Below are positions 8,155 to 16,902 of a stretch of 64,000 bases of DNA, one piece after another. The stretch is from UBA1847 sp942492205 (GTDB lineage Bacteria; Pseudomonadota; Gammaproteobacteria; Steroidobacterales; Woeseiaceae). The notes under the pieces were generated by a model. That model saw nothing but the letters and a program-made list of their open reading frames with translations, ran no database searches and was not told where the DNA came from. Where the stretch lies: positions 124,001-188,000 of the forward strand of contig CALODT010000001.1 of the NCBI GenBank assembly GCA_942492205.1, written 5' to 3'. Every line of letters begins with the position of its first letter. Position 1 is the stretch's first letter. The translations under genes were made by a program, and so were the position numbers.

Positions 8155-9807
8155 ATGTCGACTGCCATCGCATTCCTGCTCGCCGCCACGTTCCTGATTT
8201 CGGTCGGAGGGCTCGGACTTCTTGTCTGGGCCCTGGTCAACGACCAGTTCACAATGGGCAAAAAGGCGGCACAAACAATCTTCGGGCCTGGCGAGGTCGG
8301 GCGCGTCGAAGATCCGGCAACGCCGCCCGAGCAGCGCGCGGAAATGCAGCGCGAGCGCGGCGAGATGGAGGAGGCCGACGAAACGGATCGCGATGAGCTG
8401 GCCGCGCGCGCCAGGGCGGACCGATCCAGCCGCAAGCCCGTAATATGGTGGCTGGCCTCGTCACTGGTCTGGCTGTTACTCGGCTCCATCTTCGGCCTCA
8501 TTGCGTCGCTCAAATTTCACATGCCCGACTGGCTTGTGAGCGACCCTGCTCTGACCTTCGGGCGACTCAGGCCGGCGCATCTGAACGTCGTCGCTTATGG
8601 CTGGGCGTCGATGGCGGGTGTCGGCATTGGCGTCTGGCTGATCCCGCGACTGTTTCGCGTAACGCTGCAGGGCAGCGGCTTCGCAACGGCCGGAGCCGTC
8701 ATCTGGAATATCGGCATCTTCCTCGGCACGGCCGCGCTGCTGGCGGGCTACTCGGACGGCATGGAGTGGCTGGAATTTCCATGGCAGATCGACATTACGC
8801 TGGTTGCCGGCGGTGCACTCGTTGCCGTGCCGCTCATCCTGTCGCTGCTCAAACGGCGCGTGCAGCATCTGTATGTCAGTGCTTGGTACCTACTCGCCGC
8901 ACTGGTCTGGTTTCCGATGCTGTTTCTTACGGCAAACATACCAAACCTGTTTTCCGGCGTGGAACAAAGCATGTTGAACTGGTGGTACGCGCACAACGTG
9001 CTCGGCCTGTGGATGACGCCGCTCGGACTGGCCGCGGCGTACTACATGATTCCGAAAATCGTCGGTGCGCCCATCTACTCCTACAGCCTCTCGCTAATCG
9101 GCTTCTGGGCGCTGGCACTCTTCTATTCCCAGGTGGGGCTGCACCACCTGATCGGCGGCCCGATCCCGACCTGGGCGGTAACGATATCGATCGTTCATAG
9201 TGTCATGATGGTCATACCCGTGGTCGCCGTCGCCGTGAACCATCACATGACCGTAGCGGCTCATTGGCGATTGCTGCTTTACTCGCCGACCCTGCGCTTC
9301 GTAACCCTCGGCGCCATCATGTACACGCTGTCGTCGGTACAGGGTTCCATTCAGGCACTGCGGTCCGTCAATGCCGTTACGCATTTCACGCACTACACGG
9401 TCGCGCATGCGCACCTCGGCATGTACGGCTTCTATTCGTTCGTCATGTTCGGTGCGATCTATTTCGTGATGCCGCGGCTAACAGGGCGGGAGTGGCCTTA
9501 TCCCCGAGCCATCGCGGCACATTTCTGGCTCGTATTTTTAGGCTTTGTCGTCTACTTCGTTTTCCTGAGCATCGGCGGCTGGCTGCAGGGCCTTGCGATG
9601 CTCGATGCAAGCGTGCCGTTTATGGACACGGTCGCACTGACCGAGCCCTACCTCATCGCGCGCTCGGTGGGCGGCGGCATCATGACGCTCGGTCATGTCG
9701 TATTCGTCGTGCACGCATTCCTGGCGCTCAAGCGTGGCGGGCCACTGCGAGAGAAAGCAGCGTTGTTCAGACCATCCCCCTGGCCCGTACTGGGAGATTC
9801 GCGATGA
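8155..9807 (+). CDS. ccoN: cbb3-type cytochrome c oxidase subunit I with CcoS-like N-terminal extension
   Basis: The 550-residue product is the haem-copper oxidase catalytic subunit. It has about 12 membrane segments and the histidine ligands for haem b, haem b3 and CuB in LRPAHLNVVAYGW, WWYAHNVLGLW, QVGLHHLIGG and HYTVAHAHLGMYG. Before the oxidase, residues 1-50 form an extra membrane segment ending LVWALVNDQFTMGKKAAQTI. It resembles the small assembly protein CcoS and is joined through a charged Glu/Arg-rich linker (about 55-95). No separate ccoS is seen. It overlaps ccoO by ATGA. The enzyme reduces O2 at low oxygen tension and pumps protons. Confidence 0.92.
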   Translation: MSTAIAFLLAATFLISVGGLGLLVWALVNDQFTMGKKAAQTIFGPGEVGRVEDPATPPEQRAEMQRERGEMEEADETDRDELAARARADRSSRKPVIWWLASSLVWLLLGSIFGLIASLKFHMPDWLVSDPALTFGRLRPAHLNVVAYGWASMAGVGIGVWLIPRLFRVTLQGSGFATAGAVIWNIGIFLGTAALLAGYSDGMEWLEFPWQIDITLVAGGALVAVPLILSLLKRRVQHLYVSAWYLLAALVWFPMLFLTANIPNLFSGVEQSMLNWWYAHNVLGLWMTPLGLAAAYYMIPKIVGAPIYSYSLSLIGFWALALFYSQVGLHHLIGGPIPTWAVTISIVHSVMMVIPVVAVAVNHHMTVAAHWRLLLYSPTLRFVTLGAIMYTLSSVQGSIQALRSVNAVTHFTHYTVAHAHLGMYGFYSFVMFGAIYFVMPRLTGREWPYPRAIAAHFWLVFLGFVVYFVFLSIGGWLQGLAMLDASVPFMDTVALTEPYLIARSVGGGIMTLGHVVFVVHAFLALKRGGPLREKAALFRPSPWPVLGDSR

Positions 9808-10403
9808 CCAGAGCACTGGGTATTGTCGCGGCAGCGGCCATGATTCTTCTGTTTGCCGCGCTGATGATCGTCGTCATGCCGGCCGTTCAGCTGCAGGCAA
9901 CGAAGCAGGCGCCAGAGGGTCTGCAGCCGTACTCCCCGGCGGCAGCAAAGGGTCGTGAGATCTATACCAGCCTGGGCTGCGTTTACTGCCACAGCCAGCA
10001 GCCGCGCGACGCGTCGCTTGGGCCGGATGCGCAGCGTGGCTGGGGGCGTGCTTCGGTGCCGCAGGATTACATTTACGATTCACCGCACCTGCTGGGTTCC
10101 ATGCGCACCGGGCCGGATCTTTTGAATATCGGCGCGCGCCAGCCAAGCATCGACTGGCACCTGACGCATCTCTACAACCCGCGTGCCGTGATGCCCGGCA
10201 GCATCATGCCGGCCTATCCATTTCTGTTCGAGATAAAGAACCGGGCGGGAGAAAACGATACGGTCGTGAGGCTGCCACCCGAATTCTCAGTCAATGGCCT
10301 GGTCGTTGCCCGGCCGGACGCGCTGGACCTTGTGCAGTATCTGCTGGAGCTGGATCGCACCTACCCGGTCGATGTGCTGCCTGTCGAGGAGGCCGAAGAA
10401 TGA
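9804..10403 (+). CDS. ccoO: cbb3-type cytochrome c oxidase subunit II
   Basis: The 199-residue membrane-anchored mono-haem cytochrome c has one N-terminal membrane helix (AAAAMILLFAALMIVVMPAV), the haem-attachment site CVYCH within GCVYCHSQQPR, and IMPAYPFLF with a likely methionine ligand. This is the CcoO layout, passing electrons to CcoN on the periplasmic side. The ATG at 9804 overlaps the ccoN stop, which fixes the start even though the frame is open much further upstream. The stop overlaps the next gene by ATGA. Confidence 0.93.
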   Translation: MTRALGIVAAAAMILLFAALMIVVMPAVQLQATKQAPEGLQPYSPAAAKGREIYTSLGCVYCHSQQPRDASLGPDAQRGWGRASVPQDYIYDSPHLLGSMRTGPDLLNIGARQPSIDWHLTHLYNPRAVMPGSIMPAYPFLFEIKNRAGENDTVVRLPPEFSVNGLVVARPDALDLVQYLLELDRTYPVDVLPVEEAEE

Positions 10404-10984
10404 GCGATGGAAACCTCGATCGGCCGCAGCGGCGTGAGCGTGACGAGCCCGAAGAACTGAAGTCACCCATTCCTCGTTCGCTGGCCGTGCTCTCGATCGC
10501 GCTGCTTGCCTGGGGCACCTGGTACTACTTCCAGAACACGGGTTACCCGGTTGGAGCCGGCGACAAGCGCACCCCCATCGTCGTCTCAGCCAGCGTTGAC
10601 GGCGCGGCCGTCTATGCGGGCAACTGCTTGGCTTGCCACCAGGCGACTGGCCTCGGGCTGAGCGGAATCTTCCCGCCGCTGGTCGGTTCGCGGTGGGTTC
10701 TCGAGAACGACGAGCGGCTTATACAGATCATGTTGCACGGCATAAATGGCGAACTCGAAGTGCTTGGCGTCACCTATAATGGCGTCATGCCTGCCTTCAA
10801 CCAGCTCAGCGACGCCGAGTTGGCAGCGGTACTGACGTATATTCGTGGGGCCTGGGAGAATGACGGCACGGCGATCAGCAATCAACAGGTTGCCGACGCG
10901 CGTGAGCGTTATCCCGACGGTCGTGGTCCGTGGCAGGGCGGCAACGAGTTAAACGAGGTATTCCCAGCCGATGGAGGCAGCTGA
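10400..10984 (+). CDS. Mono-haem membrane-anchored cytochrome c (CcoP-position subunit)
   Basis: The 194-residue protein starts with a charged cytoplasmic tail, one membrane segment at about 30-48, then one class I cytochrome c domain with CLACH and the distal ligand region YNGVMPAFNQLSDAEL. It occupies the place of ccoP in the operon, but CcoP normally carries two haem-c domains and this has only one. It probably delivers electrons from soluble cytochrome c or the bc1 complex to CcoO. It overlaps ccoO by ATGA and the ATPase gene by 14 bp. Confidence 0.85.
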   Translation: MSDGNLDRPQRRERDEPEELKSPIPRSLAVLSIALLAWGTWYYFQNTGYPVGAGDKRTPIVVSASVDGAAVYAGNCLACHQATGLGLSGIFPPLVGSRWVLENDERLIQIMLHGINGELEVLGVTYNGVMPAFNQLSDAELAAVLTYIRGAWENDGTAISNQQVADARERYPDGRGPWQGGNELNEVFPADGGS

Positions 10985-13124
10985 ACGGGGCAGACGGCGT
11001 CAGGACGTTCTCGTCATTGAGGGCATGTTTTGCGCGGCTTGTGCCGCAAGCGTTGAGGCAACGCTCCGAAAGCAGCCGGGCGTCGATGACGCCTCCGTCA
11101 ACTTTGCGGCCGATGCGGCCGTGCTTGACTGGTCGGGTGAGGCGGCCAATGACCTGCTCGCCGCGGTCGAGGGACTAGGCTATCGGGCGCGCTTTGCCGG
11201 TGACGGTTCCGAGCTGGCGAAAGACCCGTACGATCCGGCGCGCGACTTCAATCTGCGACTGATAATCGCCGTCTTTTTTGGCATGTGGGCGATGCTGCCA
11301 TCCGTCGCACTGTACCTTGAGGTTGTCGGCAACGATTCCGCCCGGCCGCTGGCCGTGGCGGCGGGCCTGCTGACGTTGCCGGTTGTCCTTTACAGTGGCT
11401 GGCCGTTTTACCGCATGGGGGTGGCGACGCTCCGAACAGGCGTTGCGGGAATCGATGCCCTCGTGTTCCTCGGCGTTCTCGGCAGCCTTATTCTCAGCGG
11501 GCTGAATCTCGCGCGCGGTTCGAGCGAGGTGTATTTCGAAGTACCGATCGCGTTGATAACACTGCAGCTCATTGCGAGGCTGCTCGACCTGCGCGTGCGC
11601 CGCCGCGCGCGGGATGCCGTTCTGGGGCTGCTCGAGCTTGCGCCATCCGAGTTGCTCAAGGTGGATGCGGCGGGCAAACAAACCGCTGTGTTGCTCAATG
11701 AGGTCAAGGTCGGCGACCTGATACTCGTGAAGCCGGGTAGCCGCATCGCGATCGACGGCGTCGTCACTGACGGCCGGGCGGAGCTGGACAGGAGCCTGCT
11801 GAGCGGCGAGTCACAGCCGGTCGAGACGAGCGCAGGGGATTTCGTGAACGCCGGCGAACGCGTGCTCGACGGCGCCCTGACCATCGAGGTGTCGGCGACG
11901 GCTGGAAAACGCCGTATCGACAGCCTTGCCAAACAGGTGCGACAGGCGCTGGCGAAAAAGCCGGCGTGGCAACGTGTTGCCGAGCTGGTCGCGCGTTACT
12001 TCCTCTGGGGTTCGGCCGTCGCGGCGCTGATAAGCCTGATCGCCGTGTACGCCGCGGGCGGCAGTATCGAGGCGGCAAGCGTGCGCGCCCTGGCCGTATT
12101 TGTTATTGCCTGTCCGTGCGCATTGTCGCTGGCGGCACCGCTGGCCGGGCTTTCCGCGTCGGCAGCGGCCGCGAGGATGGGTATGATCGTGCGCGACCTG
12201 AACGCTGCGACCAGCGCTGCCAGGCCCGACCGTCTTTTTGTGGACAAGACTGGAACGTTGACGCTGGGACATCCCGCTGTTCGGACGGTTTATCCGTTCG
12301 GTGATGCCGATGAGTCCGACGTCGTCCGCGCGGCGGCACTGGCCGAGGACGCGTCCGAGCACCCGATCGCGCTGGCAATTCGCGCGGTCGCCGACGTGGC
12401 AGTTGACGCCAGTGGCGGATCGACCTATGTGAAGCCGGGTTATGGCGTCGAGTGGGTCCGCGGCGAGGAGCGAATCCGGGTTGGTAAACCATCATGGTTT
12501 GCCGACAAGACGATAACGCAACTTCCCGAAACGGCTGTGACCCGTGTGCTCGTTGAACACAACGGCCGCCTGATCGGTGCCATCGACCTGGAAGATGCTC
12601 TGCGCGAGGGGATCGCCAGCGCTGTCGCACGCCTGCGCAAGATGGGCGTGAATACGATGATATTGAGCGGTGATGGCGAGGCTGCTGTCGCAAGCGTTGC
12701 CACTGAGATTGGTGTCCCTTACATGGCCGGCCTGACACCAGAGAAAAAGCTCGCTCAAGTCGAGGCGGCGCGCGCTGCAGGAGACGTTGTGGCCTTTGCG
12801 GGTGACGGCATCAACGATGGTCCTGCACTGGCTGCGGCCGAGCTCGGTATCGCGGTGGCGGGCGCGACCGATGCGGCGCGTACCGCCGCGGCCGTCTCGT
12901 TTGTTGATGCAGGCGTTGTCGATATCCCTGACCTGCTTCGCCTGACAAGGCGAACGCGGAGCATAATCGTGCAGAACCTCGTCTGGGCAATCGCTTACAA
13001 CACGGTAGCTATACCCGCGGCGATGGTCGGCTGGGTGCATCCCGCCATTGCCGCCGCGGCTATGGCGCTTTCATCGATAACGATTGTCTTAAACGCCAGC
13101 CGAGCCCGGATTTTCAGTCGGTAG
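10971..13124 (+). CDS. ccoI: Copper-translocating P-type ATPase of the cbb3 assembly type
   Basis: The 717-residue P1B-type ATPase has an N-terminal heavy-metal domain with GMFCAACAASVE, the transmembrane metal motif CPCALSLAAPL, phosphorylation motif DKTGTLTLGH, the nucleotide-domain pair SEHPIALAI, and the hinge GDGINDGPALAAAELG. Its position directly after the cbb3 genes, with a 14-bp overlap, points to CcoI/FixI, which exports copper to the periplasm for loading the CuB centre rather than for detoxification. Accessory genes ccoG, ccoH and ccoQ are not in the window. Confidence 0.9.
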   Translation: MEAAERGRRRQDVLVIEGMFCAACAASVEATLRKQPGVDDASVNFAADAAVLDWSGEAANDLLAAVEGLGYRARFAGDGSELAKDPYDPARDFNLRLIIAVFFGMWAMLPSVALYLEVVGNDSARPLAVAAGLLTLPVVLYSGWPFYRMGVATLRTGVAGIDALVFLGVLGSLILSGLNLARGSSEVYFEVPIALITLQLIARLLDLRVRRRARDAVLGLLELAPSELLKVDAAGKQTAVLLNEVKVGDLILVKPGSRIAIDGVVTDGRAELDRSLLSGESQPVETSAGDFVNAGERVLDGALTIEVSATAGKRRIDSLAKQVRQALAKKPAWQRVAELVARYFLWGSAVAALISLIAVYAAGGSIEAASVRALAVFVIACPCALSLAAPLAGLSASAAAARMGMIVRDLNAATSAARPDRLFVDKTGTLTLGHPAVRTVYPFGDADESDVVRAAALAEDASEHPIALAIRAVADVAVDASGGSTYVKPGYGVEWVRGEERIRVGKPSWFADKTITQLPETAVTRVLVEHNGRLIGAIDLEDALREGIASAVARLRKMGVNTMILSGDGEAAVASVATEIGVPYMAGLTPEKKLAQVEAARAAGDVVAFAGDGINDGPALAAAELGIAVAGATDAARTAAAVSFVDAGVVDIPDLLRLTRRTRSIIVQNLVWAIAYNTVAIPAAMVGWVHPAIAAAAMALSSITIVLNASRARIFSR

Positions 13125-13365
13125 CCTATTAATGGTGCCAGCTTCCGCTCAGCGAGATCGCGCGGCGTGCTTGTTGAACGACAGCTGGGCTCGATCCTCC
13201 ACCATCGGGCAGGCACGATCCGGCAGCTGCCGGGGTGCGACCGTCGTGCGCGACAGACAGGTGCACGCGTTAACAGACCACACTCTGCCAAATAAATTCT
13301 TTTCCGATCCGCAGCTGTCCTGATATCCTTGTGCGTTAATTCGCCATCTGCGAAGGAAAAACCTG

Positions 13366-14553
13366 ATGAAGCTTAGCGCACGTTTTCGCTCACTGATCTC
13401 ACTCGGCACTCTCTGCCTCATAGGCGCTGTCGCTAACGCCGGTGAGATGTACTTCACGCCGGCGGTTGTCTACACCGACGACGACAAATATCGACAGGTC
13501 GACGACATGGTGGGCGGCGGCCAGATGAGTCTCGGCTGGCTTCTTTCCGAGCGAGTATCGCTCGAGGTCATGGGCGGCTACTCGTGGCTGAGCGGTGTCA
13601 ATGATCTCAAGATCTGGGACCTATCGCTGAATGCACTGTATTCGTTCAGGCCGGACGGCAGCCTGTCTCCGTATGTTATTGGTGGCCTGGGCATGACAAA
13701 TACGGACTCGAAAGTGATGGACGCGGAGAATTCGGCGCTCGGAACTTTCGGCTTCGGACTGATGGCGCGCTTTGGCGACAGCCCTGTTTCGCTGCGGCTG
13801 GAACACCGCATACGATCCGAATTCGAGAACACGCTGACCAATGACGATCGCATCACGTCGCTTGGCCTCCAGTATGCCTTTGGTCGCGACAAGCCTGCTC
13901 CGGTCCTGCCGCCCGTCGACAAAGACGAAGACGGCGATGGCGTTCCCGATAGCCGTGATGCGTGCCCGGGTACACCGAGGGGCGAGTCGGTCGACGAGTA
14001 TGGGTGCACAAAACGAATTGACAGCGATGGCGACGGTGTCTTTGACGATCAGGACCAATGTCCGAACACCGTTTCCGGCGCGCAGGTCGATGCCAGGGGT
14101 TGTGAGCTCGACAGCGACGGCGACACTGTCGTCGACAGGCTGGACAAATGTCCGGGCACGCGGGCCGGTGTACGAATTGATGTCAACGGCTGCGAGATCA
14201 AGCAGATCATCAATCTGCCCGGCGTGAATTTCGAGACGAACTCGGATCGATTGTTGCCAGGCGCGGAGCGAGTGCTCGCGGATGCCGCGGCAACCTTGCG
14301 CATGAACCAGGACCTCATCGTCGAGGTTGCCGGGCACACGGACAGCGACGGTAGTGCCGCATACAATGAAGGGCTATCGCAGCGGCGTGCAATCACGGTA
14401 CGTGATTACCTGGTCAATCAGGGCGTTAGTGGGGCCAATCTGACCTTCAGAGGCTATGGCGAGTCAGCGCCGATCGCGGACAATTCCACGCGTGATGGCA
14501 AAGCTCGCAACCGACGCGTCGAGCTGCGTATTCTGAATGAATCGATGCGCTGA
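13366..14553 (+). CDS. OmpA-family outer-membrane protein with thrombospondin type 3 repeats
   Basis: The 395-residue product has a signal peptide ending IGAVANA, then an OmpA-type beta-barrel at about 22-190 with alternating aromatic strands. A calcium-binding linker at about 190-270 has three Asp-rich repeats (DEDGDGVPDSRDACPGTP, DSDGDGVFDDQDQCPNT, DSDGDTVVDRLDKCPGT). The C-terminal OmpA peptidoglycan-binding domain includes VEVAGHTDSDGS and NRRVELRI. It probably anchors the outer membrane to peptidoglycan. It is monocistronic: 240 bp of non-coding DNA precede it, in which I see nothing else clear, and a strong hairpin follows. Confidence 0.9.
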   Translation: MKLSARFRSLISLGTLCLIGAVANAGEMYFTPAVVYTDDDKYRQVDDMVGGGQMSLGWLLSERVSLEVMGGYSWLSGVNDLKIWDLSLNALYSFRPDGSLSPYVIGGLGMTNTDSKVMDAENSALGTFGFGLMARFGDSPVSLRLEHRIRSEFENTLTNDDRITSLGLQYAFGRDKPAPVLPPVDKDEDGDGVPDSRDACPGTPRGESVDEYGCTKRIDSDGDGVFDDQDQCPNTVSGAQVDARGCELDSDGDTVVDRLDKCPGTRAGVRIDVNGCEIKQIINLPGVNFETNSDRLLPGAERVLADAAATLRMNQDLIVEVAGHTDSDGSAAYNEGLSQRRAITVRDYLVNQGVSGANLTFRGYGESAPIADNSTRDGKARNRRVELRILNESMR

Positions 14554-14614
14554 CGCCGAAGGGGCGTTGCTGGTTTCGTCCTGAACAGTCATGTCTGCAG
14601 GCGTTGGCGGGCGG

Positions 14615-14646
14615 CTGACGTCCTCGGCCGCCGGCCGGGACGTCAG
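14615..14646. terminator. Strong hairpin between convergent ompA-like and DUF2505 genes
   Basis: CTGACGTCC pairs perfectly with GGACGTCAG around a 14-base GC-rich loop that is itself self-complementary. It sits between two convergent genes and reaches into the stop codon of the DUF2505 gene. There is no T-tract, so it may be a bidirectional hairpin that protects 3' ends or terminates with help from Rho. Confidence 0.5.
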
Positions 14647-15137
14647 TCGGTTCTCAGTCTTTCGCTGATGTATTCGAACTCGTCGGCGATGATGCGCTTG
14701 CAGTCCTTGCCCACAAACTCGGCGAGCGTCTTGCCGACAAATGGTATGCCGCTGTCGACTGTCATTCGAACGTGATTGACGCAGCCGCGTTCGGTAGGCT
14801 CGAGCTTTAACGTTCCACTGACGGTGACGGGGACATTGGCGATGTCGATTTCAATATCGGCTTCGTACACGCCGTCGCCGCAGTCGCGCCATTCCTCCAA
14901 CTGTTGCACGGTATTCCAGGGTTGCAGGAACTTGCTGAGGATACCGGGCACCTCGGCGGGCAACTCGCGTACGAACCTGACGACAGCACCGTCATCGTCT
15001 CGCTCGCATTCTTCTACGCGAAGTTTTCGAGCACCCAACGCTTTCTGTTTGGCCTTTATCTCTTTGGCATCGGTAAACAAGGCAAACACGGTATCAGTGC
15101 CGTGCGCGTAATCGTGGTCTCTGTTGATCTTCATCAT
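14643..15137 (-). CDS. DUF2505-domain protein, possible lipid-binding
   Basis: The 164-residue product matches the DUF2505 family along its length, with DHDYAHGTDTVFALFTDAK at the N-terminus, a central TVSGTLKLEPTERG and the C-terminal EFVGKDCKRIIADEFEYI. The predicted fold is helix-grip, like START/Bet v 1 proteins that hold hydrophobic ligands (family-level inference). The ATG at 15137 overlaps the TGA of the dehydrogenase gene and has GGAG 9 bases upstream, so it is preferred over the ATG at 15152. It is the last gene of the nine-gene minus-strand run. Confidence 0.78.
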   Translation of the reverse strand: MMKINRDHDYAHGTDTVFALFTDAKEIKAKQKALGARKLRVEECERDDDGAVVRFVRELPAEVPGILSKFLQPWNTVQQLEEWRDCGDGVYEADIEIDIANVPVTVSGTLKLEPTERGCVNHVRMTVDSGIPFVGKTLAEFVGKDCKRIIADEFEYISERLRTD

Positions 15138-16330
15138 TCCGGCAGGCTCCATGCCTTCTCGAGAATGCTCAAGACATCGGCTCGGTCGGCTTCGATCGGG
15201 TTAAACATGAGTGCGCCGTCATCCACGCTGAGATCGGCGATCTTCGCGAACTGCGACTTCTCTACCTTGCCAGACTCGCTGAGACAGCGCGGCAGTTGCG
15301 TCGCGTCGAATATCGTATCGCGCAGGTCGCGAATGGCTGCGATCGCCGCCGTCGCACGCGCCTCCGGTGGTGTCGCCATGGCAGCGTCGTCGCCCGCCAG
15401 GAACGGCAACAGCGCACCGAGGTCGTCTTTTATGGCATCGAGGTTGTACTCGAGTACATAGGGCAGCAGGATGCTCATGCAGGTTCCGTGGTGCAGGTGA
15501 CATACGGCGCCCAGGGAGTGGCCGATCGCATGTACGAGTCCTACCATCGAATTGGAGAACGCGATGCCGGCCATCGTTGCGGCCTCGGCCAGTTCGAGCC
15601 GCGCGTCTGTGTGACCGGGTTTCGAGAGCACCAGCGGCAGCGCCGTCACGATCTTGCGTATCGCGGCCGATGCGTAAGCATCGCTGAGCGGATTCTTGGC
15701 GATGCATGTGTACGCTTCCACCGCGTGGGTCAGCGCGTCCATGGCGGTCGCAGCCGTGATGGCCGGCGGCACGGTCAGCGTCATTCGCGGGTCGATGACG
15801 GCTACCGCCGGCATGAGGTGCGATGACTGGAACGCATCTTTCTTTTGTTTGTGCGTGTCCTTGATAACGGCAACGGTCGTCACTTCCGAACCGGTGCCCG
15901 CTGTCGTGGCTATCGCGACCAGCGGTTTCAGCGGCCGCGTCAGCTTGTGGGCACCTACGTACGCCCGCAGAAACTCGCCTCCCTCTGACACCAGAATATT
16001 CACGGCTTTGGCCGTGTCCAGAACCGAGCCGCCGCCTACAGCGATGATCGAATCGCAGTTCTGTTCGCGAAATTCGCGCGCGATACTCTCAACAACGTCG
16101 GTCGAGCTGTCGGGTGGGATATCGTCGAACACCGGGCCAATCGCGAGGCCGGCTTCCTCGAACGCGATCTCGACGTGCTTGACGAGGCCCGCCTCGCGCA
16201 CACCCTTGTCGGTCAACACCATTGGCGCGGCGCAGCCTCGTTCGGCGAGCTCCGCTGGCAGGTGTTCGAGTGCTTTCAGCCCGGCAAGGATCTTCACCGG
16301 GCAATAAAACTCGTAATATCTCGTCGTCAT
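15134..16330 (-). CDS. Iron-containing alcohol dehydrogenase
   Basis: The 398-residue group III dehydrogenase has GGGSVLDTAKAVNIL (the NAD(P) pyrophosphate-binding region), TTAGTGSEVT, and the metal-site pieces DALTHAVEAYTC and SMVGLVHAIGHSLGAVCHLHHG with the expected Asp/His ligands. The ATG at 16330 overlaps the stop of the upstream gene and has GGAGG 11 bases before it; the frame is open further upstream but without homology. The substrate is probably an alcohol or aldehyde. Placement downstream of HMG-CoA reductase and a wax-ester synthase suggests a fatty or isoprenoid alcohol, which is an inference. Confidence 0.9.
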   Translation of the reverse strand: MTTRYYEFYCPVKILAGLKALEHLPAELAERGCAAPMVLTDKGVREAGLVKHVEIAFEEAGLAIGPVFDDIPPDSSTDVVESIAREFREQNCDSIIAVGGGSVLDTAKAVNILVSEGGEFLRAYVGAHKLTRPLKPLVAIATTAGTGSEVTTVAVIKDTHKQKKDAFQSSHLMPAVAVIDPRMTLTVPPAITAATAMDALTHAVEAYTCIAKNPLSDAYASAAIRKIVTALPLVLSKPGHTDARLELAEAATMAGIAFSNSMVGLVHAIGHSLGAVCHLHHGTCMSILLPYVLEYNLDAIKDDLGALLPFLAGDDAAMATPPEARATAAIAAIRDLRDTIFDATQLPRCLSESGKVEKSQFAKIADLSVDDGALMFNPIEADRADVLSILEKAWSLPE

Positions 16331-16845
16331 CAGGCAGGTCGCCTCCTTTCGAACGGTATGCGCAGGTAAATGGCAGCAGCCAGGCTCAACTTGTCGCCCA
16401 GCGCAATGACCGGGTAGCGCTTGACAGCCCGCCTGGCGAGCAGGCGAGGCAGTATCAGGATCATGAGTCGCGACAGGCAGCGATTGAAGACCGTCGCGTG
16501 ACCGACTTCGCCGTCCAGCACGATCCGGTTGCGGGCGAACGCCGTTGGCGTGTCTTCCTGGAAGGTGTACAGAAGCCATGCGTGCTGCAGGTGCTTGAAT
16601 ATGATTTCCATATCCGCGGTACATGCGTCGCGAACGCCCAGGTAGCGGAGATCGGTCCCGCTGTGTTGCAGCAGACAGCAGGGGCCATTGGGATAGACGC
16701 GCATGGCGATCGTCATTTCTGCCGGCAGATGCCCCAGCTCGTAGGCGATCTCGCTGTCAACGCGACTCGCGATCGCCAGCCCGCGGCCGACGATCCGCAT
16801 CATCAACCCCACATAGGCGCGCTGCAGTTTGCTTTTTATCCGCAC
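16330..16845 (-). CDS. Conserved hypothetical protein, possibly SCP2-like
   Basis: I do not recognise this 171-residue protein with confidence. It is rich in hydrophobic and arginine residues. The central part (ADMEIIFKHLQHAWLLYTF, then RNRIVLDGEVGHATVFNRC) weakly recalls the sterol-carrier SCP2 pattern of an amphipathic strand followed by a Gly-containing strand. There is no signal peptide. It overlaps the dehydrogenase start (ATGA) and begins 57 bp after the HMG-CoA reductase stop, so it is part of the same message. A lipid-binding role would suit its neighbours. Confidence 0.6.
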   Translation of the reverse strand: MRIKSKLQRAYVGLMMRIVGRGLAIASRVDSEIAYELGHLPAEMTIAMRVYPNGPCCLLQHSGTDLRYLGVRDACTADMEIIFKHLQHAWLLYTFQEDTPTAFARNRIVLDGEVGHATVFNRCLSRLMILILPRLLARRAVKRYPVIALGDKLSLAAAIYLRIPFERRRPA

Positions 16846-16902
16846 TGGTGTCTTGTCCCGCTAAGTTGCATGAATTCAGGCCCGACGAAAGCCAACAGGA
16901 CA

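Noticed and set aside
13132..13323. 63-codon frame between ccoI and the OmpA-like gene
   Set aside because: No ribosome-binding site, low-complexity translation and no similarity to anything recognised; treated as non-coding.
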